64,000 nucleotides of DNA from Pseudomonas chlororaphis (GTDB taxonomy: Bacteria > Pseudomonadota > Gammaproteobacteria > Pseudomonadales > Pseudomonadaceae). The stretch covers positions 434,001-498,000 of the forward strand of contig NZ_MOAL01000008.1 in assembly GCF_003731765.1 (NCBI RefSeq), in the 5' to 3' direction. The stretch's first letter is position 1; each line of letters begins with the position of its first letter. Of the stretch, positions 14,975-23,238 are shown piece after piece. Below the pieces are notes generated by a model that had not been told where the DNA came from, searched no databases, and saw nothing but the letters and a program-made list of their open reading frames with translations. The position numbers and the translations under genes are program-made.

Positions 14975-17821
14975 ATGGATAAGACCTACCAGCCGCACGC
15001 CATTGAAACTTCCTGGTACCAAACCTGGGAGTCCGAGAATTACTTCGCCCCGCAAGGCGCGGGCGACTCTTACACCATCATGATTCCGCCACCGAACGTC
15101 ACTGGCAGCCTGCACATGGGCCATGGCTTCAACAACGCAATCATGGATGCCTTGATCCGCTTCCGCCGCATGCAGGGTCGCAACACCCTGTGGCAACCGG
15201 GCACCGACCACGCCGGTATCGCCACGCAAATGCTGGTGGAGCGTCAGATCGAAGCCCAGGGCCAGAATCGCCATGATTTGGGCCGGGAAAAATTCCTCGA
15301 AAAAGTCTGGGAATGGAAGGATCAGTCCGGCGGCAACATCAGCCGCCAGATCCGCCGCCTGGGCTCCTCCGTGGACTGGAGCCGCGAGCGCTTCACCATG
15401 GACGACGGCCTCTCGGAAGCCGTGAAAGAAGCCTTTGTCCGCCTGCATGAAGATGGCCTGATCTACCGCGGCAAGCGCCTGGTCAACTGGGACACCAAGC
15501 TGCACACGGCGATCTCCGACCTGGAAGTGGAAAACCACGACGAGAAAGGCTTCCTGTGGAACCTGCGCTACCCGCTGGCCGACGGCGCCAAGACCGCTGA
15601 AGGTCTGGATTACCTGGTCGTGGCCACCACTCGCCCGGAAACCATGCTCGGCGACTCCGCTGTCGCGGTGAACCCCGAGGACGAACGCTACAAAGCCCTG
15701 ATCGGCCAGTTTGTCGAGCTGCCCCTGGTGGGCCGCCGCATCCCGATCATCGCCGACGACTACTGCGACCCTGAATTCGGCACCGGCTGCGTGAAAATCA
15801 CCCCGGCCCACGATTTCAACGACTACGAAGTCGGCAAGCGCCACAACCTGCCGCTGCTGAATATTTTCGACAAGAACGCGGCCGTGCTGCCGGCCTGCCA
15901 GGTGTTCAACCTGGACGGCACCTTGAACGAAAGCATCGACGGCAAGATCCCGGCCGAATACGCCGGCCTTGACCGCTTTGAAGCGCGCAAGCAGATCGTG
16001 GCCGCCTTCGACGCCCTGGGCCTGCTGGTCAGCGTCGACGACCACGCGTTGAAAGTGCCGAAGGGCGACCGCTCCGGCACCGTTATCGAGCCGTGGCTCA
16101 CCGACCAGTGGTACGTCTCCACCAAGCCGCTGGCAGAACCTGCCATTGCTGCCGTGGAAGACGGCCGTATCGCCTTCGTACCCAAGCAGTACGAGAACAT
16201 GTACTTCTCCTGGATGCGCGACATCCAGGACTGGTGCATCAGCCGCCAGCTGTGGTGGGGCCACCGCATCCCGGCCTGGTACGACGAGTCGGGCAAGGTC
16301 TATGTCGGCCGCTACGAAGCCGAAGTCCGCGCCAAGCACAACCTCGGTCCGGACGTTGCCCTGCAACAGGACAACGACGTGCTCGACACCTGGTTCAGTT
16401 CGGGCCTGTGGACCTTCTCCACCCTGGGCTGGCCAGAGCAGACCGACTTCCTCAAGACCTTCCACCCGACCGATGTGCTGGTGACCGGTTTCGACATCAT
16501 TTTCTTCTGGGTTGCCCGGATGATCATGCTCACCATGCATTTGGTGAAAAACGAAGACGGCACCCCGCAAGTCCCGTTCAAGACCGTGTACGTGCACGGC
16601 CTGGTCCGCGACGGCCAGGGCCAGAAAATGTCCAAGTCCAAGGGCAACGTGCTTGACCCGCTGGACATCATCGACGGCATCGAACTCGAAGCCCTGGTGC
16701 AGAAGCGCACCACCGGCCTGATGCAGCCCAAGCTGCAGAAGTCCATCGAGAAGCAGACCCGCGCCGAATTCGCCGACGGCATCGCCAGCTACGGCACCGA
16801 CGCCCTGCGCTTCACCTTCTGCTCCCTGGCGTCCACCGGTCGCGATATCAAGTTCGACATGGGCCGCGTCGAAGGCTATCGCAACTTCTGCAACAAGATC
16901 TGGAACGCCGCGCGCTACGTGCTGGACAAGGGTGAAGACTGCGGTCAGAACGGCGAGGCCTACGAGCTGTCCCTGGCTGATCGCTGGATCATCTCCCAAC
17001 TGCAGCGCACCGAAGCCGAAGTGACCCGCCAGCTCGACCAGTTCCGTTTCGACCTGGCCGCCCAGGTGCTGTACGAGTTCATCTGGAACCAGTACTGCGA
17101 CTGGTACCTGGAGCTGTCCAAGCCCGTGCTGTGGGACGAGAACGCGCCGGTTGAACGCCAGCGCGGCACCCGTCGCACCCTGGTGCGCGTGCTGGAAGTG
17201 GCCCTGCGCCTGGCGCATCCGTTCATGCCGTTCATCACCGAAGAAATCTGGCAGCGCCTGGCGCCGCTGGCCGGTGCCGAAGGCAAGACCATCATGCTGC
17301 AGCCATGGCCGGTAGCCGTTGAGGCCCGCATCGATGCGGCCGCCGAAGACGACATCGAATGGCTCAAGGGCGTGATGCTCGGCACTCGGAGCATTCGTGC
17401 GGAAATGAACATCGGCCCGGGCAAGCCCCTGACCCTGTTCCTGAAGAACGTCAACGCCGAAGACCAACGTCGCCTCGACGAGAACCTGCCGCTGCTGAAG
17501 AAGCTGGCCAAGCTCGAATCCATCACCGTGCTGGCGGCAGGCGAAGAAGCCCCGCTGTCCGCGACTGCCCTGGTCGGTGAAATGGAAGTGCTGGTGCCAA
17601 TGGCCGGCCTGATCGACAAAGGTGCCGAGCTGGCTCGCCTGGACAAGGAAATCCAGCGCCTGCAAGGCGAAGTGCAACGGGTCGGCGGCAAGCTGTCCAA
17701 TGCCTCCTTCGTCGACAAGGCTCCGGCCGAAGTCATCGACAAGGAACGCGCCAAACTGGCCGAGGCCGAACAGGCCCTGAGCAAGCTGGCGGAGCAACAC
17801 GCGCGGATTTCCAGCCTGTAA
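14975..17821 (+). CDS. valS: Valyl-tRNA synthetase
   Basis: ValS charges tRNA-Val and edits misactivated Thr. The 948-residue class I enzyme has the HIGH-type motif PPPNVTGSLHMGHGFN near residue 43, the editing-domain block TTRPETMLGDSAVAV, the second class I signature GQKMSKSKGNVLDPLD near residue 555, an anticodon-binding domain (about 660-820), and the C-terminal coiled-coil arm of ValRS (about 880-948, ELARLDKEIQRLQGEV). Length is typical. It has its own promoter and a strong terminator. Confidence 0.98.
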   Translation: MDKTYQPHAIETSWYQTWESENYFAPQGAGDSYTIMIPPPNVTGSLHMGHGFNNAIMDALIRFRRMQGRNTLWQPGTDHAGIATQMLVERQIEAQGQNRHDLGREKFLEKVWEWKDQSGGNISRQIRRLGSSVDWSRERFTMDDGLSEAVKEAFVRLHEDGLIYRGKRLVNWDTKLHTAISDLEVENHDEKGFLWNLRYPLADGAKTAEGLDYLVVATTRPETMLGDSAVAVNPEDERYKALIGQFVELPLVGRRIPIIADDYCDPEFGTGCVKITPAHDFNDYEVGKRHNLPLLNIFDKNAAVLPACQVFNLDGTLNESIDGKIPAEYAGLDRFEARKQIVAAFDALGLLVSVDDHALKVPKGDRSGTVIEPWLTDQWYVSTKPLAEPAIAAVEDGRIAFVPKQYENMYFSWMRDIQDWCISRQLWWGHRIPAWYDESGKVYVGRYEAEVRAKHNLGPDVALQQDNDVLDTWFSSGLWTFSTLGWPEQTDFLKTFHPTDVLVTGFDIIFFWVARMIMLTMHLVKNEDGTPQVPFKTVYVHGLVRDGQGQKMSKSKGNVLDPLDIIDGIELEALVQKRTTGLMQPKLQKSIEKQTRAEFADGIASYGTDALRFTFCSLASTGRDIKFDMGRVEGYRNFCNKIWNAARYVLDKGEDCGQNGEAYELSLADRWIISQLQRTEAEVTRQLDQFRFDLAAQVLYEFIWNQYCDWYLELSKPVLWDENAPVERQRGTRRTLVRVLEVALRLAHPFMPFITEEIWQRLAPLAGAEGKTIMLQPWPVAVEARIDAAAEDDIEWLKGVMLGTRSIRAEMNIGPGKPLTLFLKNVNAEDQRRLDENLPLLKKLAKLESITVLAAGEEAPLSATALVGEMEVLVPMAGLIDKGAELARLDKEIQRLQGEVQRVGGKLSNASFVDKAPAEVIDKERAKLAEAEQALSKLAEQHARISSL

Positions 17822-17845
17822 GGCTGAACACCGTGATGTAAAACA

Positions 17846-17873
17846 GGGAGGCCCGCGAGGGTCTCCCTTTTTT
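17846..17873 (+). terminator. Rho-independent terminator of valS
   Basis: GGGAGGCCC and GGGTCTCCC flank the tetraloop GCGA, one mismatch in nine, followed directly by six T residues, 25 bases after the valS stop. Confidence 0.9.
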
Positions 17874-18003
17874 ATGGCAAAAAAGCCATCAAAGCACCCA
17901 ATCCGGCAGCCCGGATCATCACTTATCGCTTGTAGCTTGAAACTTACCGCCACTCCTGTGTGACAATGCCCGCCACTTTGAACCACCCCCGAATCGATCC
18001 CCC

Positions 18004-19029
18004 ATGACCGCCCCCAGCACACCCAAAGCACCGCGCAAGAAGCCAAAACCCGCCACCACGGCCAAGGCCGTGGTTCCTCGGAAAGAGGCCAGCCTGCACC
18101 CGCGTAACCGCCACCAGGGCCGTTACGACTTCCCGGCGCTGATCAAAACCACGCCAGAACTGGCCCAGTTCGTGATCCTCAACCCGTACGGCAAGGAAAG
18201 CATCGACTTTGCCAGCCCCGACGCAGTGCGGGTATTCAACCGGGCGTTGCTCAAGGCCTTCTACGGCATCAATCACTGGGACATCCCGGCTGATTATCTG
18301 TGCCCACCGGTGCCAGGGCGTGCCGACTATGTGCACTTCCTCGCCGACCTGCTGGCCAGCGTCAACGAGGGCGTGATCCCTCGCGGCGCGCCGGTCAAGG
18401 TGCTGGACATCGGCATGGGCGCCAACTGCGTCTACCCGTTGATCGGCTACAGCGAATACCGCTGGCACTTCCTCGGGTCGGAAGTCGACCCGATTGCCGT
18501 GGCCTCCGCCAAGGCGATCGTACAGTCCAACGGACTGAACAAGGCAATCCAGCTGCGCCAGCAAAGTAATCCCAAGCAGATCCTGCTGGGGCTGCTGGAG
18601 CCGGGCGAGCGCTTTGACCTGACCATGTGCAACCCGCCGTTCCATGCCTCCATGGATGAGGCGACCAAGGGCAGCGAGCGTAAATGGCGCGCACTGGGCA
18701 AGGCCGACCCCAAACGCAAGTTGCCGGTACTGAACTTCGGTGGCCAATCGGCGGAACTGTGGTGTGAAGGCGGCGAAGCGCGGTTTGTGACGCAACTGAT
18801 CGCTGAAAGCGCGCATTTCCAGCACAAAGTACTGTGGTTCAGCACACTGGTGTCGAAAGCGTCGAACCTGCCAGCCATTCAAACCGCGCTGAAAAAAGCC
18901 GGTGCCCTGGAAAGCCAGGTCGTGGAAATGTCTCAGGGGCAGAAACAGAGCCGCTTTGTCGCCTGGACCTTCAAGGACAAGGCACAGCAACAGGCCTGGC
19001 GCCAGGAACGCTGGGCGCAGAAGGACTAG
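18004..19029 (+). CDS. rlmF: 23S rRNA (adenine1618-N6)-methyltransferase
   Basis: RlmF methylates N6 of A1618 in 23S rRNA using SAM. The 341-residue protein has a basic, Lys/Pro-rich N terminus (about residues 1-30), then HPRNRHQGRYDFPALIKTTPEL, SAM-binding motif I VLDIGMGANCVYPLIG, and the N6-adenine catalytic motif NPPF in MCNPPFHASMDEAT. It lies between valS and hupN, the same neighbourhood as in P. putida. A TTGAAA-N18-TGACAA promoter at 17937-17966 is possible but weak. Confidence 0.94.
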   Translation: MTAPSTPKAPRKKPKPATTAKAVVPRKEASLHPRNRHQGRYDFPALIKTTPELAQFVILNPYGKESIDFASPDAVRVFNRALLKAFYGINHWDIPADYLCPPVPGRADYVHFLADLLASVNEGVIPRGAPVKVLDIGMGANCVYPLIGYSEYRWHFLGSEVDPIAVASAKAIVQSNGLNKAIQLRQQSNPKQILLGLLEPGERFDLTMCNPPFHASMDEATKGSERKWRALGKADPKRKLPVLNFGGQSAELWCEGGEARFVTQLIAESAHFQHKVLWFSTLVSKASNLPAIQTALKKAGALESQVVEMSQGQKQSRFVAWTFKDKAQQQAWRQERWAQKD

Positions 19030-19112
19030 TACGAAGAACAGCGAAGAGGGACATTCACGAGGGATGAAGCGGCGATTTACCTTGCGTAAATCGTTGCGCC
19101 CTTGAGCGGGCA

Positions 19113-19143
19113 AACCGTGTCAGGAAGGCTCCGTGACACGGTT
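19113..19143. terminator. Hairpin between convergent rlmF and hupN
   Basis: AACCGTGTCA (19113-19122) pairs perfectly with TGACACGGTT (19134-19143) around an 11-base loop. U-runs on both sides are short, so it may be a bidirectional terminator or an mRNA-stabilising hairpin. Confidence 0.5.
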
Positions 19144-19155
19144 CTACTGCAAGTC

Positions 19156-19437
19156 TTACTTGTTAACAGCGTCGGTCAGGCCTTTAGCCACAACCAGCTT
19201 GATAACTTTCTTGGCAGCGATTTCGATGGCAGCGCCAGTCGAAGGGTTACGGCCAGTACGGGCAGGACGCTCGGTCACTTTCAGCTTGCCGATACCTGGC
19301 AGAGTGATTTCGCCGCCATTTTCCAATTGATCAGCAACGATCTGAGCCAGTTGGTCCAGAGCGTTACGCGCGGTGGTTTTCGGCGCGTCGATAGCTTCAG
19401 CGATATCAGCGATCAGTTGGTCTTTAGTAATAGCCAT
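19156..19437 (-). CDS. hupN: HU-family nucleoid protein, HupN type
   Basis: This is a small histone-like DNA-binding protein that bends DNA and compacts the nucleoid. The 93-residue product begins MAITKDQLIADIAEAIDAPK and carries the DNA-arm signature GRNPSTGAAIEIAAKK. Ile-Thr-Lys at the N terminus and placement next to rlmF and valS match HupN of P. putida rather than HupB, which lies by lon. The leader has GCCAGA/TCTGGC hairpin arms (19497-19517), and AAGGA lies at 19449-19453, 11 bases before the ATG. Confidence 0.9.
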   Translation of the reverse strand: MAITKDQLIADIAEAIDAPKTTARNALDQLAQIVADQLENGGEITLPGIGKLKVTERPARTGRNPSTGAAIEIAAKKVIKLVVAKGLTDAVNK

Positions 19438-19832
19438 TGTGGTGTTCCTTCCCTATCAAATTCATTTGGATTGCAGAGTGCAGTGTCAGCCATCGAGCCA
19501 GATCTTTTGGGTCTGGCACCCCGGTCACAACCACGACAGATCGGGGTTATAGATACCGAAATCAGGGTTTGGTTCGACCCGACAAATGCTGAATGCACGC
19601 TTAACGCTGAGACATCGCGTAAGACGGGGCAAAACTAGCACAGAGACGGGGAAATATCCGCCTCTACCTAGCCATTTGGTCAGCTTTATTGCTCTAAATC
19701 GGTAAAAAAATGCATAAGGCCGACCGGAGACCCGCCGATGGCCTGGCAAACCACGCCAAAACCAATGGGTGCGGTACACTGCGCACTTTTTCGGGGAGCG
19801 CGCCCTCCCCCATTCAACCAGCCGAGAAGCCC

Positions 19833-20837
19833 ATGCCGATCCGTCATTGCATCGTCCACCTGATCGACAAAAAACCCGACGGCACACCCGCAGTTCTTCA
19901 TGCCCGAGACTCCGAACTGGCTGAGTCCGCCGCGATCGAGAACATGCTCGCCGACCTCAACGAGAGCTACAACGCCAAGCAAGGCAAAGCCTGGGGCCTG
20001 TTCCACCCCGAGTCCGGTGCCTTTCCTTTCAGCGGCTGGCTGAAGGACTACCTCGACGGCGGCCAGGACTTCACCGCGTTCAGCCGGGTGGCGGTGGAAC
20101 ACCTGCAAAAGCTGATGGAAGAATCCAACCTCTCCACCGGCGGCCACGTGCTGTTCGCCCACTATCAGCAAGGCATGACCGATTACCTGGCCATCGCTCT
20201 GCTGCACCACAGCGAAGGCGTGGCGGTCACCGACGAGCTGGACGTGACCCCATCCCGGCACCTGGACCTGGGCCAGTTGCACCTGGCGGCGCGGATCAAT
20301 ATCTCCGAGTGGCGCAACAACCAACAGTCCAAGCAGTACATCTCGTTTATCAAGGGCAAGAATGGCAAGAAAGTCTCGGAGTACTTCCGCGACTTTATCG
20401 GCTGCCAAGAAGGCGTCGACGGCCCCGGTGAAACCCGCACCCTGCTCAAGGCCTTCAGCGACTTCGTCGAGAGCGAGGACCTGCCGGAAGAGTCGGCCCG
20501 GGAGAAAACCAAGACCCTGGTGGATTACGCCAGCAGCCAAGCCAAGCTCGGTGAACCCATGGGCCTGGAAGAGTTGTCGGAACTGATCGACGAGGACCGC
20601 CCCAAGGCCTTCTACGACCATATCCGTAACAAGGACTACGGCCTGTCCCCGGAGATTCCGGCGGACAAACGCACCCTCAACCAGTTCCGCCGTTTCACCG
20701 GCCGGGCCGAGGGTCTGTCCATCAGTTTCGAAGCGCACCTGCTGGGTTCGAAGATCGAATACGACGAAGAGGCCGGGACATTGATTATCAAGGGCCTGCC
20801 GACCCAGTTGACCGACCAGCTCAAGCGTCGCAACTGA
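19833..20837 (+). CDS. yejK: Nucleoid-associated protein YejK/NdpA
   Basis: YejK (NdpA, 37-kDa nucleoid protein) associates with the nucleoid and in E. coli affects topoisomerase activity. The 334-residue product from ATG 19833 begins MPIRHCIVHLIDKKPDG and shows family blocks SGWLKDYLDGGQDFTAFSR, HVLFAHYQQGMTDYLAIALL, FIKGKNGKKVSEYFRDFIGC and the C-terminal FEAHLLGSKIEYD. An upstream in-frame ATG at 19710 would add unrelated residues. A TACACT -10 lies at 19775-19780. The stop overlaps the next gene's ATG by one base. Confidence 0.94.
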   Translation: MPIRHCIVHLIDKKPDGTPAVLHARDSELAESAAIENMLADLNESYNAKQGKAWGLFHPESGAFPFSGWLKDYLDGGQDFTAFSRVAVEHLQKLMEESNLSTGGHVLFAHYQQGMTDYLAIALLHHSEGVAVTDELDVTPSRHLDLGQLHLAARINISEWRNNQQSKQYISFIKGKNGKKVSEYFRDFIGCQEGVDGPGETRTLLKAFSDFVESEDLPEESAREKTKTLVDYASSQAKLGEPMGLEELSELIDEDRPKAFYDHIRNKDYGLSPEIPADKRTLNQFRRFTGRAEGLSISFEAHLLGSKIEYDEEAGTLIIKGLPTQLTDQLKRRN

Positions 20838-21190
20838 TGCTCCACGGCGTACTGAAGAAGTTCCTGTTGATCCTGTTGCTGGTGGTGGTCTATCAGAACT
20901 GGGGCAAGATCGAGCGGGTCTTCAACCCGTCGGCGGTGGTTTCCGAAGAGATTCGCGCCAAGGCCAAGGTGGTGCTCTACGCCACCGACTGGTGCGGCTA
21001 CTGCAAGGCCACCCGGCGCTTTCTCGATCAGAAAGGCATCCCGTACCAGGAATTCGACATCGAGAAAGACGTCAATGCGCGCAAGGCCTACAGCGCATTG
21101 GGCGGCGCCGGGATTCCGATCCTCGATGTGAACGGCACCCTGCTCCGCACCTACGACCCCGACGCCATCATGGCTGCCTTGACCCCGTAG
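20837..21190 (+). CDS. Membrane-anchored glutaredoxin-family protein
   Basis: A 117-residue thiol-disulfide protein. Residues about 9-20 (FLLILLLVVVYQ) form an N-terminal membrane anchor. Residues 45-117 are a glutaredoxin fold with the active site WCGYCKATRRFL, a cis-Pro GIPILDVNG loop and a C-terminal helix. CGYC differs from the CPYC of classical glutaredoxins. It overlaps the yejK stop by one base (TGATG), so translation is probably coupled; the same pairing occurs in P. putida (PP_0973/0974, as I recall). Which side of the membrane the active site faces is unclear: Lys residues flank both ends of the segment. Confidence 0.88.
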   Translation: MLHGVLKKFLLILLLVVVYQNWGKIERVFNPSAVVSEEIRAKAKVVLYATDWCGYCKATRRFLDQKGIPYQEFDIEKDVNARKAYSALGGAGIPILDVNGTLLRTYDPDAIMAALTP

Positions 21191-21227
21191 GGGCCGCCAC
21201 TGAGCCTTGCGCTGGATTCAGCCACGG

Positions 21228-21253
21228 CATCGCTGGCAAGCCAGCGCCTACAA
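21228..21253. repeat. Single REP-type element
   Basis: GCATCGCTGGCAAGCCAGCG followed by CCTACAA is a REP-type half-unit with an internal 8-bp palindrome (CGCTGGC/GCCAGCG). It lies between the convergent glutaredoxin and GST-like genes and may help terminate both. Confidence 0.65.
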
Positions 21254-21266
21254 GGGTGATGTGGGT

Positions 21267-22202
21267 TTATTGGGGCTGGATGCGAAAGCCCAGGCGCGGG
21301 AAGTGCACGTGGACCTCGCCAACGCGCGGCTCCTGGCGACGCACAATCAGCTCTTCCGTACCGGCGAACAACAACTCCCCTGCCACCGGATCGACGCCAT
21401 AGTCGGTCGCCGCAATCACCACCTGCTGCCCTGCCTTGAAGCCATTGGGGTCGACCCACGACTCGTCCGGCAACGCCGTCGGCGTGGCGTTGCGGGCCAC
21501 TTCCAGAGCCTCTTCCGAACTCATCTCGCTGGAGGCACCGTGACCAAAACCCAGCACCCGGGCCAGCCAGGCCGAGACCGCCGGGTAAGCATCCACCAAC
21601 GGCGCAGTCACCGGCGTGCCTTTGAGGAACCACAATGGGTGAGCCAGGGCAAAGTCGGCAATCGACGGTTCGCCGAAGAGGTAGTCGCCCTGCTCACGCT
21701 GCAACTGCAACTCCAGGCGCGCCATCAACGTCGGCCATTGATGCTGGGCCAGCTCCAGCGGCACCCGCGTCGCGCTGCCGCCACTGAACAAGCCAGCGCG
21801 ATCAGCCATAAAGGCCTTGAGGGCTTCCGGGGGCAATTTACCGAAACGCACCGCTGCCGACTCCGGCTGGAACACCAAGCTCACCGCATGCTGGAACACC
21901 ACCGAATCGATCCAGGCGGCGAAGGTGGCGACGATCATTTCCTGGCCTTCGGGGAACAATGCCGGCGAGGCTTTTTCCTGCTCCAGGCGGCGGGCAATCA
22001 GGGCCGTGTCACAGTAGATATCGGCACCGACCTGCAGCACTGGGGTCTTGCGATAGCCACCGGTCAAGGCAGTCAGATCGGGTTTGGGCATCACCGGGGA
22101 AATCTTCACGGAACGCCAGGACAGGCCCTTGAAGCCCAGCAGCAAGCGGGCTTTTTCCGCAAAAGGAGACGTCGGGTAATGATGGAGAATCAACTCTGAC
22201 AT
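21267..22202 (-). CDS. Glutathione S-transferase family protein
   Basis: The 311-residue product begins MSELILHHYPTSPFAEKARL, a thioredoxin-fold GST N domain (about residues 1-80; YRKTPVLQVGADIYCDTALI has the cis-Pro and the GSH-contacting acidic turn). An all-helical C domain (about 95-210) follows, then about 100 further residues rich in beta strand, which ordinary GSTs of about 210 residues lack. No canonical catalytic Tyr, Ser or Cys is obvious beyond the TSPF turn. Substrate is unknown. It is a single gene, convergent with the glutaredoxin gene. Confidence 0.82.
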   Translation of the reverse strand: MSELILHHYPTSPFAEKARLLLGFKGLSWRSVKISPVMPKPDLTALTGGYRKTPVLQVGADIYCDTALIARRLEQEKASPALFPEGQEMIVATFAAWIDSVVFQHAVSLVFQPESAAVRFGKLPPEALKAFMADRAGLFSGGSATRVPLELAQHQWPTLMARLELQLQREQGDYLFGEPSIADFALAHPLWFLKGTPVTAPLVDAYPAVSAWLARVLGFGHGASSEMSSEEALEVARNATPTALPDESWVDPNGFKAGQQVVIAATDYGVDPVAGELLFAGTEELIVRRQEPRVGEVHVHFPRLGFRIQPQ

Positions 22203-22290
22203 GCTGGGATCCGTCGCACGGGTAGGAGGGATTGAGCTTAGCGCGCAATGACTGAGCAGCCTACAGATCCGCCTGATGAGCCCGTATCAG

Positions 22291-22614
22291 TCAGGGTGAT
22301 AAGCCCGCCGCCGCAGCCGTCGCCACCAGGCATTCCTTGGCGCTCTTTTTAAGCCTCTTGATCAGGCGTTCCTGGCGCAAGGCTTCGCCTTTATCGCGGC
22401 AGGCTTCGGTGTACACCAGGGCCACCGCCGGGCTGGAGAGAAAAAAACGTGCCCCCTTGCCGCTCTGGTGCTTGGCAAACCGACGCTGGGGATCGTCGCT
22501 GATGCCGCAGTACAGCGAGCCATTGGCGGCCCGCACCAGGTACACAAACCAGGGTTTGTGCAGCACCGGTGCAGGAGGGCTTTCACTGTCTGGGGTGGAG
22601 TCGAGGCAGGTCAC
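22291..22614 (-). CDS. GIY-YIG nuclease-domain protein (UPF0213/YhbQ type)
   Basis: A 107-residue protein that is almost entirely one GIY-YIG domain: WFVYLVRAANGSLYCGISDD is the GIY...YIG region, RRFAKHQSGKGARFF supplies the conserved Arg/His, and ALRQERLIKRLKKSAKE carries the Glu and the basic helix. Such stand-alone proteins are widespread in bacteria and mostly uncharacterised. The first 20 residues are a low-complexity leader. Confidence 0.88.
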   Translation of the reverse strand: MTCLDSTPDSESPPAPVLHKPWFVYLVRAANGSLYCGISDDPQRRFAKHQSGKGARFFLSSPAVALVYTEACRDKGEALRQERLIKRLKKSAKECLVATAAAAGLSP

Positions 22615-22668
22615 GGCAAAGGTCGAGAGCGGTGGATAACAAGCCGCGATCTTAACAGAGGCCGGGGC

Positions 22669-23139
22669 TTAGCGACTGGCCTGAAAGGCTTTAAGCCCCT
22701 TGCCAGCCTGAGCACGCACGGCGTTTTTTACCAGCGGCGTCCACCCCAGCAACAAGCCCTTGGTGCCCAAAGCCTGACGGGCCCAGCGCCACAGGTCGAA
22801 GTGGTCATGGTGCTCGCAGATCTTGCCGTCACGGAACACGAAACGCGCCTGGATATCGTTGACCACGGTGTTGCCGGTCTGACTGAACAGGTAGGTCGCC
22901 ACCCAGTGGGCACCGCCGGTGCGTTCATCGGCACGCACGTTGTCGAAGGTCAGGGAAAAGTCCTTGGCCCGGGTCGTCAGCATGCGCCACATATCGCCAG
23001 CATCACGGCCACGCAACTCACCGAACACCGGATCACTGAACAACACATCCTCGGTGTAGCAGGCACTCATGGCCTCGGCATCCAGCCGCTGGAACGCTTG
23101 GTAGAACTCAGTGATCAATGCGCTGTGGGCATCACTCAT
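22669..23139 (-). CDS. NTF2-like (SnoaL-type) fold protein
   Basis: The 156-residue product from ATG 23139 (MSDAHSALITEFYQAFQRLD) has the NTF2-like pattern: an N-terminal helix pair, YTEDVLFSDPVFGELRG, then strands WVATYLFSQTG and RFVFRDGKICEHHDHFDLW. Members are enzymes or ligand-binding subunits of varied function; nothing here fixes a substrate. The frame is open upstream to 23208, but MSDAHS is the better family-like start. Confidence 0.8.
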   Translation of the reverse strand: MSDAHSALITEFYQAFQRLDAEAMSACYTEDVLFSDPVFGELRGRDAGDMWRMLTTRAKDFSLTFDNVRADERTGGAHWVATYLFSQTGNTVVNDIQARFVFRDGKICEHHDHFDLWRWARQALGTKGLLLGWTPLVKNAVRAQAGKGLKAFQASR

Positions 23140-23238
23140 GGACAGGCTCCGAAACATCGAAAAGGTGCCTGCACGATAATCTGCAAAGCGCCGCAACACT
23201 ATCGGCATTTGCGGCGCAAATACCGACAGTGCGCCGCC

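Noticed and set aside
14291..18046. A 1251-codon open frame antisense to valS
   Set aside because: It mirrors the codon bias of valS in GC-rich DNA, has no ribosome site or recognisable domain, and shows low-complexity Gly/Gln/His composition typical of antisense frames.
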